NCBI RefSeq assembly: GCF_000812945.1
Contig: NZ_JSYM01000005.1
Coordinates: 62,001-126,000, forward strand
From: Flavobacterium sp. AED
Lineage (GTDB): Bacteria; Bacteroidota; Bacteroidia; Flavobacteriales; Flavobacteriaceae
Direction: 5' to 3'
DNA: 64,000 nt
Below, piece after piece: positions 7,390-15,802 of the stretch (the stretch's first letter is position 1; every line of letters begins with the position of its first letter). The notes under the pieces were generated by a model that saw only the letters and a program-made list of their open reading frames with translations, made no database searches and had not been told where the DNA came from. Both the position numbers and the translations under genes were made by a program.

Positions 7390-8787
7390 TTATTTAAGGC
7401 TTCCAACCATATCTTCCGGTTTAACCCAAGCATCAAAATCCTCTGAAGTTACATAACCTAAACGAACAGCTTCCTCTTTTAGAGTAGTTCCGTTTTTGTG
7501 TGCCGTTTGAGCAATTTCTGCTGATTTGTAATATCCAATTTTAGTATTTAAAGCCGTAACCAACATCAATGAATTGTCTACCAATTCTTTGATTCGTTTG
7601 TAGTTTGGCTCGATACCTTGTGCGCAATGTTCGTCAAAAGACATACAAGCGTCACCTAATAATCTTGCAGATTGCAAGAAATTTGCTGCCATCAATGGTT
7701 TGAAAACATTCAATTCATAATGTCCTTGCATTCCTCCAACTGAAATAGCCACATCATTCCCCATAACTTGCGCGCAAACCATTGTTAATGCTTCACATTG
7801 TGTAGGGTTTACTTTTCCTGGCATGATAGAAGAACCCGGTTCGTTTTCTGGAATAAGGATTTCTCCAATTCCTGAACGTGGTCCAGAAGCCAACATACGT
7901 ACATCATTGGCAATTTTATTCAATGAAACCGCTAGTTGTTTCAATGCACCATGTGATTCTACAATAGCATCATGTGCTGCTAAAGCTTCAAATTTGTTTT
8001 CGGCAGTTACGAATGGATGTCCAGTAAATTCAGCGATATATTCAGCTACTTTTACATCATATCCTTCTGGAGTATTTAATCCAGTTCCAACAGCTGTTCC
8101 TCCTAAAGCTACTTCTGATAAGTGAGCTAACGTATTTTTAACCGCTTTTAAACCGTAGTTCAATTGCGCTACATAACCTGAAATTTCTTGTCCTAATGTC
8201 AATGGTGTAGCATCCATTAAATGCGTACGACCTATTTTAACTACAGTATTGAATTCAACCGCTTTGGCATGAAGTGTATCTCTTAGTTTTTCAACTCCTG
8301 GGATAGTAATTTCAACCACTGCTTTGTAAGCTGCTATATGCATTCCTGTTGGAAATGTATCATTAGAAGATTGTGATTTGTTTACATCATCATTCGCTTT
8401 GATGAATTGCTCGCCTTCGCCAATGTTGAATCCTTTTAGTACTTGTGCACGATTAGCAACCACTTCATTTACGTTCATGTTGCTTTGTGTACCAGAACCT
8501 GTTTGCCAAATTACCAATGGAAATTCGTCAGCTAGTTTTCCTGCTAGGATTTCGTCACAAACGGCAGCTATAGCGTCACGTTTTTCGACTGGTAAAACAC
8601 CTAAATCGCAATTAGCGTAAGCAGCTGCTTTTTTTAAGAAAGCAAAACCTTCAATAATTTCTTTTGGCATGGAAGCCGATGGACCTATTTTGAAGTTGTT
8701 GCGGGAACGTTCTGTTTGTGCTCCCCAATATTTGTCTGCAGGAACCTGCACTTCACCCATCGTGTCTTTTTCTATTCTAAATTTCAT
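7390..8787 (-). CDS. fumC: Class II fumarate hydratase
   Basis: The 465-residue enzyme catalyses reversible hydration of fumarate to malate in the TCA cycle. The family signature [11 protein letters not shown] occurs at residues 318-328 with catalytic S319. [16 protein letters not shown] near 187-202 carries the catalytic histidine, and [12 protein letters not shown] near 98-109 is the first conserved block. Length is normal for an iron-free class II fumarase. It is cytosolic and transcribed alone. Its upstream side holds a full copy of the dispersed hairpin repeat (8829-8952), and its downstream side a bidirectional terminator. Confidence 0.97.
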   Translation of the reverse strand: MKFRIEKDTMGEVQVPADKYWGAQTERSRNNFKIGPSASMPKEIIEGFAFLKKAAAYANCDLGVLPVEKRDAIAAVCDEILAGKLADEFPLVIWQTGSGTQSNMNVNEVVANRAQVLKGFNIGEGEQFIKANDDVNKSQSSNDTFPTGMHIAAYKAVVEITIPGVEKLRDTLHAKAVEFNTVVKIGRTHLMDATPLTLGQEISGYVAQLNYGLKAVKNTLAHLSEVALGGTAVGTGLNTPEGYDVKVAEYIAEFTGHPFVTAENKFEALAAHDAIVESHGALKQLAVSLNKIANDVRMLASGPRSGIGEILIPENEPGSSIMPGKVNPTQCEALTMVCAQVMGNDVAISVGGMQGHYELNVFKPLMAANFLQSARLLGDACMSFDEHCAQGIEPNYKRIKELVDNSLMLVTALNTKIGYYKSAEIAQTAHKNGTTLKEEAVRLGYVTSEDFDAWVKPEDMVGSLK

Positions 8788-8828
8788 TGTGTTGTTATTT
8801 ATAAGTATTAAGTAGTTTAGTAGATTTT

Positions 8829-8952
8829 TTAGCCCCGATTACTTCACTTGATTTCTATTTACATCGGAGTTCAGTGAACTTCGTTTGTAGTGAAAATCCT
8901 TTTATGCCGGTGTTCGGCATAAAAGATTGTAACGAATAGCGGGATTAGCTCC
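8829..8952 (+). repeat. Dispersed hairpin repeat, copy 2
   Basis: It begins TTAGCCCCGATT and ends AGCGGGATTAGCTCC, the same ends as copy 1. The central hairpin is CTTTTATGCCG (8899-8909) with CGGCATAAAAG (8915-8925) and a 5-base loop GTGTT: a different sequence from copy 1 but perfectly paired. An extra 40-50 bases with its own GTTCAGTGAAC hairpin lie between the 5' end and the core. It lies in the divergent gap between fumC and the small membrane protein. Confidence 0.78.
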
Positions 8953-9023
8953 AAATTCTGAGCTCAAAAATACGGATAATTCCCTTTTCATAAAAATTGA
9001 TTGATAGTTTTTGTTACTTTTTA

Positions 9024-9054
9024 TTGGTAAGAAAAGGAATTAAACTTACATTTG
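9024..9054 (+). promoter_or_regulatory. Bacteroidota promoter of the small membrane protein gene
   Basis: TTG at 9024-9026, 20 bases, then TACATTTG at 9047-9054 matches the TTG/TAnnTTTG consensus. Transcription would start near 9060, after an in-frame ATG at 8997, so translation must begin at the ATG at 9081. Confidence 0.75.
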
Positions 9055-9080
9055 TGGCTACATTCAAAATTCCGGAAAAC

Positions 9081-9251
9081 ATGTTTGAATTTTCACAGTA
9101 CTTAGGCTTTTTACTTTTCTTAACCGTTCTTACAATAGGATTTTGGTTAATGTTTTTTCTTGTTGGTTTCGTATCTTATTGGGTAGGAGGAGCAACTTGG
9201 GAAGCATTCAAAGAGAAAAGAGCAAAAAAGAAGCAAGAACAATCAGTTTAA
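9081..9251 (+). CDS. Small single-pass membrane protein, function unknown
   Basis: The 56-residue protein has a hydrophobic stretch from about residue 8 to 36 (starting LGFLLFLTVLTIGFW) that could be one long or two short membrane helices. A short basic tail follows (KEKRAKKKQEQ). I recognise no family. The promoter at 9024-9054 places the mRNA start near 9060, so the ATG at 9081 is preferred over an earlier in-frame ATG at 8997. It stands alone and ends in a terminator shared with the convergent TonB receptor gene. Confidence 0.6.
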   Translation: MFEFSQYLGFLLFLTVLTIGFWLMFFLVGFVSYWVGGATWEAFKEKRAKKKQEQSV

Positions 9252-9270
9252 TCTAATTGTTTTATAAAAT

Positions 9271-9300
9271 AAGGACCCGTGAAAACGAGTCCTTTTTTTT
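9271..9300 (+). terminator. Terminator of the small membrane protein gene
   Basis: AAGGACCCGTGAAAACGAGTCC folds as GGAC/GTCC plus CG/CG around one mismatch and is followed by a run of about nine T residues. It is almost an inverted copy of the second terminator at 9324-9356. Confidence 0.75.
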
Positions 9301-9323
9301 TATGCTTTTATTTTAATTTTTTA

Positions 9324-9356
9324 CAAAAAAAAGACCCGTTTTCACGAGTCCTTTTT
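9324..9356 (-). terminator. Terminator of the TonB-receptor gene
   Basis: Seven A residues followed by GACCCGTTTTCACGAGTC form, on the minus strand, a hairpin of the same sequence type as 9271-9300 followed by a T-tract. It lies directly after the minus-strand receptor stop at 9372. Confidence 0.75.
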
Positions 9357-9371
9357 GTTTGTTACTTATCC

Positions 9372-11816
9372 TTATCCAGGAAATTCTCCTCCATTATCAT
9401 TATTTTCGTTTTTAGGCGCTTGTTTTTCTCTTTCGTTTTTAGCTTTATTGAATCTATATGTAAAAGAAAGATTGAACTGTCGCTTACGAAATTGCATTTC
9501 GCTATACGATGTCTGGCCTTCAAGGTGAGTATAAGACTTCATTATTCTAGAATTGAAAATGTCACTTATATTAAATGCTACTGTTGCTTTATCTTTTAGA
9601 ATGTCTTTGCTAAAAGCTGTATTCATACCAAATTGACCTAAGTTTTTACCTTGTGCTGTATTTTGTGGACCATTATACATTGCTGTTAATTGCCAATCTA
9701 TTTTATGGGGTAAGGTTAATTTTGAGTTGATTCTTGCAAACCAAGAATTTGCTTGATTATCAAGATTTTGAGTTACAACGACATCATTTGCATCTGTGTA
9801 ACTATTTTCTCCAGTTGTTTTTACATTGTAAAGATTAAAATTACTATTTAATTTCCACCATTTAAAAGGGGTGTAATTTAGAGTGAATTCGAAACCAAAT
9901 TTTTGTTCTTTTCCTAAGTTAATTGGTCTGCTCAAAATAACTGGAATTCCGTTTACATCTTCACCTGTAGGAGATCGAACAAAACTAAAGACATCTTTTG
10001 TATCTTCAAAATAAGCTGAAGTATTAAAAGTTATTTTATCCCAACGCTTGATATATCCAATGTCGTATTTGTCAGTTAGTGACGGATCTAAATCAGGGTT
10101 TCCTTGAAAAATATTAATATTACTTGAGTAATTCGTTGCCGGGTTCATGAAACGCCCTCTTGGTCTTGATAAACGTTTGCTATAACTGGCAGTAAAGTTA
10201 CTTTGCTTAGATATTTCATAACTAATAAAAGCACTTGGAAACAAGTTGTTGTACTTTTTAGTATTGAATACATTAGTGTCTAATAAATTAACCTGGATAT
10301 TGGTGTCTTCCCAACGCAACCCGAATAAATAGGAGAATTTATTTACTTTGAAACCATACTGCGTATAAATTGCGTTTATGTTTTCTTTATATTGTAAAGT
10401 GTTTGACAAACTCGGAATTGTTGCGCCCTGATCATCAAGAACGTAATATTTATTATTTAAATCCCCAAAACTTCCTTTGTAACCCGCTTCAAACTGACTT
10501 CCTTCACCTATTGGAAGAACGTAGTCAGCTTGCAATTGAACTTGTTTTTGAACTTGGTTATTTAAGGTGTTATTAAAATCATTTGTAGCGGTTATTAGAC
10601 TATTGCTATCATCGGTGTTTCGAGAAATCGATCCATCAACGGTAAGTTTGTGCCCTTTATCGTTGAAGTTTTTTATTAAATTTGAACTATATTCAACGTT
10701 TTGACTGCCCGTATTTCCATTATTCAATCGAAATGATGCGTTTGTAAAAGCATGAGCTGCATCAAAACTATTATAATTGATTAAGTCTCTAGTATCACCT
10801 GAATTCTTCTGGTAGTTAATGGAATTTGTCCAAAAAGTCGTTGGGGATATCACCCATTCGATACCAGCTTTTCCGTTAAATCCGTCTGAAGTTCTTTTAG
10901 TATCACGGTTTTCCTCTAAAAAACTTTTTGGTGTTCCGTCAGTATTAAAGTACTCAGAATTAGTCAAACCGCCGCCTTCATTTGTTCTGTGGTTGTATCC
11001 TGCAGTGGTAAAATAGTTTAATTTTTCAGTTTTATAATTCAAATTAGTACTTAATCCGTAGGTTTCAGGAACACCAGTTGAAGCAATAAAAGTTCCATTT
11101 AGACCTTGATTTTTTCCTTTTTTAAGGATAATGTTTATTAATCCGGAACCTCCTTCGGCATCATAACGTGCGGATGGGTTTGTGATAACTTCAACTTTAT
11201 CAATTGCATCAGCAGGGATTTGACGTAATGCTTCGGCAATGTTTATAGCATTTGAAGGTCTTCCGTCGATTAAAATTCTAATATTGTCGCTTCCTCTTAA
11301 GCTTACATTTCCTTCGGTATCAACTGAAACCGATGGAACGTTGTCTAAAACGTCGCTAACAGTTCCGCCTTTGACCATCATATCCTGACCAACGTTATAT
11401 ACTTTTTTGTCCAGTTTGATTTCTACTGTAGATTTTTCAGCACGAACGACAACTTCATTCAGTTGGTTGGCATCTTCAACTAAAGCAGTTGTGCCTAAAT
11501 CAATATTTCCTTGAATACTTTTTTGTTTGATCTCAGTTGGTTTGAAGGAAATGAATTCGATTTTTACATCATAAATTCCTGGTGTTACATCGATACTATA
11601 TTCTCCTTTTGCATTAGTAATTCCTCCGGCAAGTGCTTTTGGGTTTTTGGCATTTATAAACGTAATTGTGGCATACTCTAATGGCTGTTTGCTCACTTTT
11701 TCAATAACTTTTCCACTAACTTTTACTTTTTGGGAAGGAGCGGGTTGCTGTGCAAAATTTATTAAGCTTGTAAATATAAATGCAAGAGCAAGTAGATTTT
11801 TTAATTTTTTTGGCAT
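9372..11816 (-). CDS. TonB-dependent outer-membrane receptor (OMP_b-brl_3 type)
   Basis: The 814-residue protein has a signal peptide (1-22), then a carboxypeptidase-regulatory-like beta-sandwich from about 32 to 115 (VSGKVIEKVSKQPLEYATI, NAKGEYSIDV). The TonB plug follows at about 135-230 (LDNVPSVSVDTEGNVSLRGS, IRILIDGRPS, VEVITNPSARYDAEGGSGLI), and a beta-barrel runs to the end, where RQFNLSFTYRFN is the last strand. It matches the 'outer membrane beta-barrel family' receptors common in Bacteroidota. These import an unknown ligand using TonB/ExbBD energy. The tail after the last strand is charged and Asn/Gly-rich (ENNDNGGEFPG). No SusD-like partner is nearby, so a glycan-uptake role is not supported. 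Confidence 0.92.
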   Translation of the reverse strand: MPKKLKNLLALAFIFTSLINFAQQPAPSQKVKVSGKVIEKVSKQPLEYATITFINAKNPKALAGGITNAKGEYSIDVTPGIYDVKIEFISFKPTEIKQKSIQGNIDLGTTALVEDANQLNEVVVRAEKSTVEIKLDKKVYNVGQDMMVKGGTVSDVLDNVPSVSVDTEGNVSLRGSDNIRILIDGRPSNAINIAEALRQIPADAIDKVEVITNPSARYDAEGGSGLINIILKKGKNQGLNGTFIASTGVPETYGLSTNLNYKTEKLNYFTTAGYNHRTNEGGGLTNSEYFNTDGTPKSFLEENRDTKRTSDGFNGKAGIEWVISPTTFWTNSINYQKNSGDTRDLINYNSFDAAHAFTNASFRLNNGNTGSQNVEYSSNLIKNFNDKGHKLTVDGSISRNTDDSNSLITATNDFNNTLNNQVQKQVQLQADYVLPIGEGSQFEAGYKGSFGDLNNKYYVLDDQGATIPSLSNTLQYKENINAIYTQYGFKVNKFSYLFGLRWEDTNIQVNLLDTNVFNTKKYNNLFPSAFISYEISKQSNFTASYSKRLSRPRGRFMNPATNYSSNINIFQGNPDLDPSLTDKYDIGYIKRWDKITFNTSAYFEDTKDVFSFVRSPTGEDVNGIPVILSRPINLGKEQKFGFEFTLNYTPFKWWKLNSNFNLYNVKTTGENSYTDANDVVVTQNLDNQANSWFARINSKLTLPHKIDWQLTAMYNGPQNTAQGKNLGQFGMNTAFSKDILKDKATVAFNISDIFNSRIMKSYTHLEGQTSYSEMQFRKRQFNLSFTYRFNKAKNEREKQAPKNENNDNGGEFPG

Positions 11817-11897
11817 TTTTATAGTTTTAGTTTCTTTTTTAGATTACAAAAACTAAGTTAGGTTTAATGTGTAAATCATAAAAAAGTGTTAATTTAA

Positions 11898-12239
11898 TTA
11901 TATGAAATCATTTACATTATCTAGCACTCTTCCTATGATTGCTTTATCTCCTTTGATAACAATAGGTCTTTCAATTAAAATAGGATAAGTAACCATTGCT
12001 TGAATGATTTCGTCATTAGTCATTGTTTTATTTTTGAAATTTTCTATCCAAATTTTTTCTTTTTGACGCACTAATGTAAGCGGTTCAAAATTTAGTTTTT
12101 GAATAATTGTTTTTAATTCTTCGAAAGTGGGAACGTTGTCAAGATAATTAATGACTTCAAATTCTTTTTCAGATTCTTTTATAAAAGCCAAGCAGTTTCT
12201 TGATTTTCCGCAACGCGGATTGTGGTATATTTGTATCAT
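11898..12239 (-). CDS. arsC: Arsenate reductase, ArsC/Spx glutaredoxin-type
   Basis: The 113-residue protein has the ArsC motif NPRCGKSRN at 7-15 with catalytic C10. Three arginines in the places that bind arsenate in E. coli ArsC are R58, R91 (in ERPIVIKGDKA) and R104. It should reduce arsenate to arsenite using glutaredoxin and glutathione or a similar thiol. No arsenite pump, ArsR or ars operon lies nearby, so it may be a general stress reductase of the family. A candidate minus-strand -7 element TACTTTTG (complement of 12293-12300) precedes it. It is cytosolic and transcribed toward the TonB receptor gene with an 81-base gap. Confidence 0.88.
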   Translation of the reverse strand: MIQIYHNPRCGKSRNCLAFIKESEKEFEVINYLDNVPTFEELKTIIQKLNFEPLTLVRQKEKIWIENFKNKTMTNDEIIQAMVTYPILIERPIVIKGDKAIIGRVLDNVNDFI

Positions 12240-12288
12240 AAGTAATTTTTTGATAAAGAAAATGGAGTATTAATCTCGGTTCATAAGT

Positions 12289-12311
12289 GTAACAAAAGTA
12301 AAATTTGTTAC
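12289..12311. promoter_or_regulatory. Inverted repeat between arsC and the CPBP gene
   Basis: GTAACAAA (12289-12296) and TTTGTTAC (12304-12311) are perfect inverted repeats with a 7-base spacer. The left arm overlaps a minus-strand TACTTTTG (-7 type) that would serve arsC. It could be an operator for one or both divergent units. This is inference only. Confidence 0.35.
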
Positions 12312-12343
12312 TCTAATTTTAATAATATAAAAAACAAAAATCT

Positions 12344-13291
12344 ATGTTTATCGAACAAGGAGTGAAATCTGAGAATAAATTTTGGAAGTATATTGTAGGC
12401 TCTTTAGTAATTATTTTCGCTTCTTTTTTAGGTCAGATACCTTTATTATTAGCATTACTTTATGAAACTTTTGTGTATGGGAAAAAGTACCCGTCTTCTA
12501 ATGAAGATGTTATGACGTTTTTTGAGCCTAATATGACATTGTTTTTGATTCTTGTTTCGTTTGTTTTTGCGATGGTGGGAATTTATTTTGTCATTAAATA
12601 CATTCACAATCAAACAATGCTTTCTATAACTACATCCAGATCAAAAATGGATTGGAAAAGAGTACTGTTTTCATTTTCTATTTGGTCAATTTTTACAATT
12701 GTGTCAACAGTATTGTTCTATTTTTCAGATCCAAGTGATTTTGTAATCAATTTTAAACCCATTCCATTTGCCATTTTAGTTGTTATCGGGACATTATTAA
12801 TTCCCATTCAAACCAGTACCGAAGAATATATTTTTAGAGGTTATTTGATGCAGGGTTTTGCCAATCTCGCTAAAAATAAATGGTTCCCTTTAGTGATGAC
12901 TTCTGTTATTTTTGGAGCAATGCACATTTCAAATCCTGAAGTTTCTAAAATGGGAAATATTATTTTAGTCTATTATGTAGGGACTGGATTTTTACTGGGG
13001 ATAATAACCTTGATGGATGAAGGGATGGAATTAGCTTTAGGTTTTCATGCGGCTAATAATTTAGTAAGTGCTTTACTAGTAACTTCTGATTGGTCAGCAT
13101 TTCAAACCCATTCCATTTTTAAAGATGTTTCGGAGCCTTCGGCAGGTTTTGATGTTATATTCCCGGTTGTTATCATTTACCCAATCCTTTTATTTATCTT
13201 TAGTAAAAAATACAAATGGACAAACTGGAAAGATAAATTGACAGGAAAAATCGAAGAACCAGCAAATTTTAATGATTTAAACTCAATATAA
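12344..13291 (+). CDS. CPBP-family intramembrane metalloprotease
   Basis: The 315-residue protein has about eight hydrophobic segments and the Abi/CPBP (Rce1-like) motifs. EEYIFR at 160-165 is the EExxxR glutamate pair, H194 is in FGAMH, and H235xxxN239 is in FHAAN. The glutamates and histidines coordinate zinc in this family of membrane proteases. Substrates are unknown, and bacteriocin-immunity relatives exist. It is followed after six bases by the menE gene in the same direction, so the two are probably one operon. The plausible link is only genomic, since no functional tie to menaquinone synthesis is evident. Confidence 0.9.
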   Translation: MFIEQGVKSENKFWKYIVGSLVIIFASFLGQIPLLLALLYETFVYGKKYPSSNEDVMTFFEPNMTLFLILVSFVFAMVGIYFVIKYIHNQTMLSITTSRSKMDWKRVLFSFSIWSIFTIVSTVLFYFSDPSDFVINFKPIPFAILVVIGTLLIPIQTSTEEYIFRGYLMQGFANLAKNKWFPLVMTSVIFGAMHISNPEVSKMGNIILVYYVGTGFLLGIITLMDEGMELALGFHAANNLVSALLVTSDWSAFQTHSIFKDVSEPSAGFDVIFPVVIIYPILLFIFSKKYKWTNWKDKLTGKIEEPANFNDLNSI

Positions 13292-13297
13292 TTACCA

Positions 13298-14344
13298 ATG
13301 AATACAATTACTTATAAAAACGTAAACAATCATTTTAAACTGAATGGATTTCATCTGAATCGAAAAGATTTATGTAGAGTGGCATACAGTTTTATAAAAG
13401 AAGGGGAAGAGCATGAAAAATCGGTTGGAGATTTTATATTGGATTGGTTTGATAAAAAAAGCTACATCGAATTGAACACTTCCGGAACTACAGGTAGCCC
13501 AAAAATTATTCAAATGGATAAACAAGCGATGGTGAATTCGGCTTTAGCTACCGGAGATTTTTTTGATTTACGTCCCGGTGATAAAGCATTACATTGTTTG
13601 CCAACTAAATATATTGCAGGGAAAATGATGTTTGTCAGAGGCTTTATTTTAGGATTGGATATGGATTTTGTAGCTCCAACTTCGCATCCGATGTTGCTTA
13701 ATGAAACTAAATATGATTTTGTTTCCATGGTACCTTTGCAAGCTCAAAATTCTTTGACAGAATTAAAAAATGTAAAAAAAATGATTGTTGGTGGCGCTAA
13801 AATGGGAAAATCACTTGAAAAAAGTCTTTCTAAATTAAGTACCAAAGGATATGAAACGTATGGTATGACTGAAACAATCACCCATATTGCTGCCAAGAAA
13901 ATAGGAGAGAAGGCTTTCTCAGTTTTACCGAATATAAAAATTTCTCAAGACGAAAGAAACTGTTTAGTGATTGATGCGCCAAATATTTCAGAAGAAACTA
14001 TTGTAACCAATGATTTAGTTGAATTAGTAAATGAAAATGAATTTGTTTTCTTGGGTCGTATTGACAATGTGATTAATAGCGGCGGAATTAAACTGATTCC
14101 CGAACAAATCGAAGAGAAATTATCAAATAAAATTCATTCAAGATTTTTTGTTACAGGAGTTCAGGACGCTACTTTAGGGGAGAAATTAGTGCTGATTATT
14201 GAAGGTGAAAAGCAACCTTTGGAGGAAACTGTTTTTGATGGTTTAGACAAATATGAAAAACCTAAAGAAGTCTTTTATGTTTCAAAATTTATTGAAACAC
14301 AAAACGGAAAAATAAAAAGGAAAGAAATTCAAGAGAGCCTTTAA
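13298..14344 (+). CDS. menE: o-Succinylbenzoate-CoA ligase-like AMP-binding protein
   Basis: The 348-residue protein has the adenylate-forming enzyme signatures in a compact form: LNTSGTTGSPKIIQ near 64-77 (P-loop), YGMTETITH near 188-196, GRIDNVINSGGIKL near 250-263, and the C-terminal lysine in NGKIKRKEI. Length is short compared with general acyl-CoA ligases, as in the Bacteroidota MenE group, so o-succinylbenzoyl-CoA formation in menaquinone synthesis is the likely role. The remaining men genes are not in the window. It lies six bases behind the CPBP protease gene and is followed by a strong terminator at 14368-14405. Confidence 0.78.
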   Translation: MNTITYKNVNNHFKLNGFHLNRKDLCRVAYSFIKEGEEHEKSVGDFILDWFDKKSYIELNTSGTTGSPKIIQMDKQAMVNSALATGDFFDLRPGDKALHCLPTKYIAGKMMFVRGFILGLDMDFVAPTSHPMLLNETKYDFVSMVPLQAQNSLTELKNVKKMIVGGAKMGKSLEKSLSKLSTKGYETYGMTETITHIAAKKIGEKAFSVLPNIKISQDERNCLVIDAPNISEETIVTNDLVELVNENEFVFLGRIDNVINSGGIKLIPEQIEEKLSNKIHSRFFVTGVQDATLGEKLVLIIEGEKQPLEETVFDGLDKYEKPKEVFYVSKFIETQNGKIKRKEIQESL

Positions 14345-14367
14345 TTAATTTCAGGATAACCAGACAT

Positions 14368-14407
14368 AAAAAAGCATCCCGTTTGTAGGAACAGGATGCT
14401 TTTTTAG
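14368..14407. terminator. Bidirectional terminator between menE and doxX-type genes
   Basis: AAAAAAGCATCC (14368-14379) pairs perfectly with GGATGCTTTTTT (14394-14405) over a 14-base loop. Both convergent genes end within about 25 bases. Confidence 0.9.
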
Positions 14408-14413
14408 TTTTGA

Positions 14414-14836
14414 CTATTGTTGCATCTTGAAAAAATAATCTGCAGAATGTTTGCCACTTCCGTAAAATAAGAAAAAGACACAGATTCCAAGTATTAGGAA
14501 TGCTAACAATAAGTTTTGAGAATGCATTTCGCCCATAAAATTCACAATAATTGCCCCAATCAGTATGGGTAATTGTGCTATTATTGCCCATCTGGTAAGT
14601 AAACCAAAAGCAATCATTATTCCCCCAACCATATGTGCCGGAGCAATATAATGAATCAGAAACATTCCACCGCCAATTTTGTCAATTGGGGATATTAAGT
14701 CTTGTAAATATTGGATGTTTGTTATAAAAGAGATTCCTTTCATAAACAAAAAAACACCAAGTGCTATTCGTACCAAATCTAATGATAAATAAGTGTGCGT
14801 ATTTGCCCACTTATTTAAATTTTTTACGTTGCTCAT
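14414..14836 (-). CDS. DoxX-family membrane protein
   Basis: The 140-residue protein has four predicted membrane helices: about 18-38, 60-80, 83-105 and 108-128. It shows the DoxX-type sequence DLVRIALGVFLFMKGI near residue 20 and GGIMIAFGLLTRWAI in the third helix. Members of the family are small integral membrane proteins, some linked to thiosulfate:quinone or oxidative-stress metabolism. No specific activity can be assigned. It is transcribed alone toward the shared terminator with menE. Confidence 0.8.
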   Translation of the reverse strand: MSNVKNLNKWANTHTYLSLDLVRIALGVFLFMKGISFITNIQYLQDLISPIDKIGGGMFLIHYIAPAHMVGGIMIAFGLLTRWAIIAQLPILIGAIIVNFMGEMHSQNLLLAFLILGICVFFLFYGSGKHSADYFFKMQQ

Positions 14837-14987
14837 AATGTATAGTTTAAATATTTAACACTAAGTTACTAATTTTTAAAGATATAAGTGATTTTTTGAG
14901 TCTGTAATTTTTTAGTGGTAAAACTATTTTTTTGCTCAGTATCTAAATACTTTCTTTCTATATAGCGGTATAAAATGAATAATCTAT

Positions 14988-15623
14988 TTAATGGATGAAA
15001 CGGTATTTTAGCTTTAGACCAAGACTATTTTCAGCATGACCATGAGCTAAAAATTGAGTAAAATCCATTGACAAACCTAGTTTGTTTTTAGCATTACCAA
15101 TGATAAAATACCTGCCTAAGTAGAACGCTGAAGAAAGTCCAAATTGCTGGGCCCCTCCGCCATATTCAGATACAAAACCAAGTCCAAATTTTTTGTCTGC
15201 ATCCGAAAGGGCGTAACCTGCCCCAGATTCTGCTCCCCAATACCATTTATGGCTAAAGCTATATTGAGTATTAATTTTTATGGAAAATATATTAAAGTTA
15301 CTGTATAATGTTTTCTCCGTTAATGTACTTTCAGGTGTTATTTTTGGTAAGTTTTGTTTGACGAGCCAATAGTCATAATCGACTTTAATACCCAAATCCC
15401 ATTTTGGTGAAACTTTTTTCCATGCTCTTATATTTATACCAATTTCAAATCTATGGGAGCGATACATTTCTATGTGTACTGGTATGGATAGGTTAATACC
15501 TGATTCGAGATAAATTGTTTTATCTTTTTTGGATGAAACACTATCTTGGATAATTGTCTGCGCAGCAATAAACTGTACAGCCAAAAGCATTACACTTAAG
15601 AATACAATCGGAATCTTTTTCAT
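14988..15623 (-). CDS. Predicted outer-membrane beta-barrel protein, function unknown
   Basis: The 211-residue protein has a signal peptide (residues 1-21, cleavage after IAAQ). The rest is rich in alternating aromatic and polar residues (WYWGAESGAGYAL, KLGLSMDFTQFLAHG), with a C-terminal strand GLKLKYRFIH, as expected for a small outer-membrane beta-barrel. I do not recognise the family. It stands alone, with 179 bases upstream and 151 downstream that contain only AT-rich sequence and no clear terminator. Confidence 0.7.
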   Translation of the reverse strand: MKKIPIVFLSVMLLAVQFIAAQTIIQDSVSSKKDKTIYLESGINLSIPVHIEMYRSHRFEIGINIRAWKKVSPKWDLGIKVDYDYWLVKQNLPKITPESTLTEKTLYSNFNIFSIKINTQYSFSHKWYWGAESGAGYALSDADKKFGLGFVSEYGGGAQQFGLSSAFYLGRYFIIGNAKNKLGLSMDFTQFLAHGHAENSLGLKLKYRFIH

Positions 15624-15802
15624 TTTTTCTTGTAATTAAATAATTCAAATCTCAGTGACTATTTTTATTGAATTGAAAAAAATGATATTGTAAAGGTGAT
15701 TCGTATTTATTGGCTTAAATAAAATTAAAAAAGAGTTAGTAAAGATACAAATAACTATTAATCAATACTATATGATTTAGTTGAAATGTTGTTTATATAA
15801 TT

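Noticed and set aside
9279..9599. 106-residue plus-strand frame across the terminator pair and the end of the TonB receptor gene
   Set aside because: It begins inside a terminator and overlaps a clear gene on the other strand; the translation looks like random Phe/Leu-rich text.
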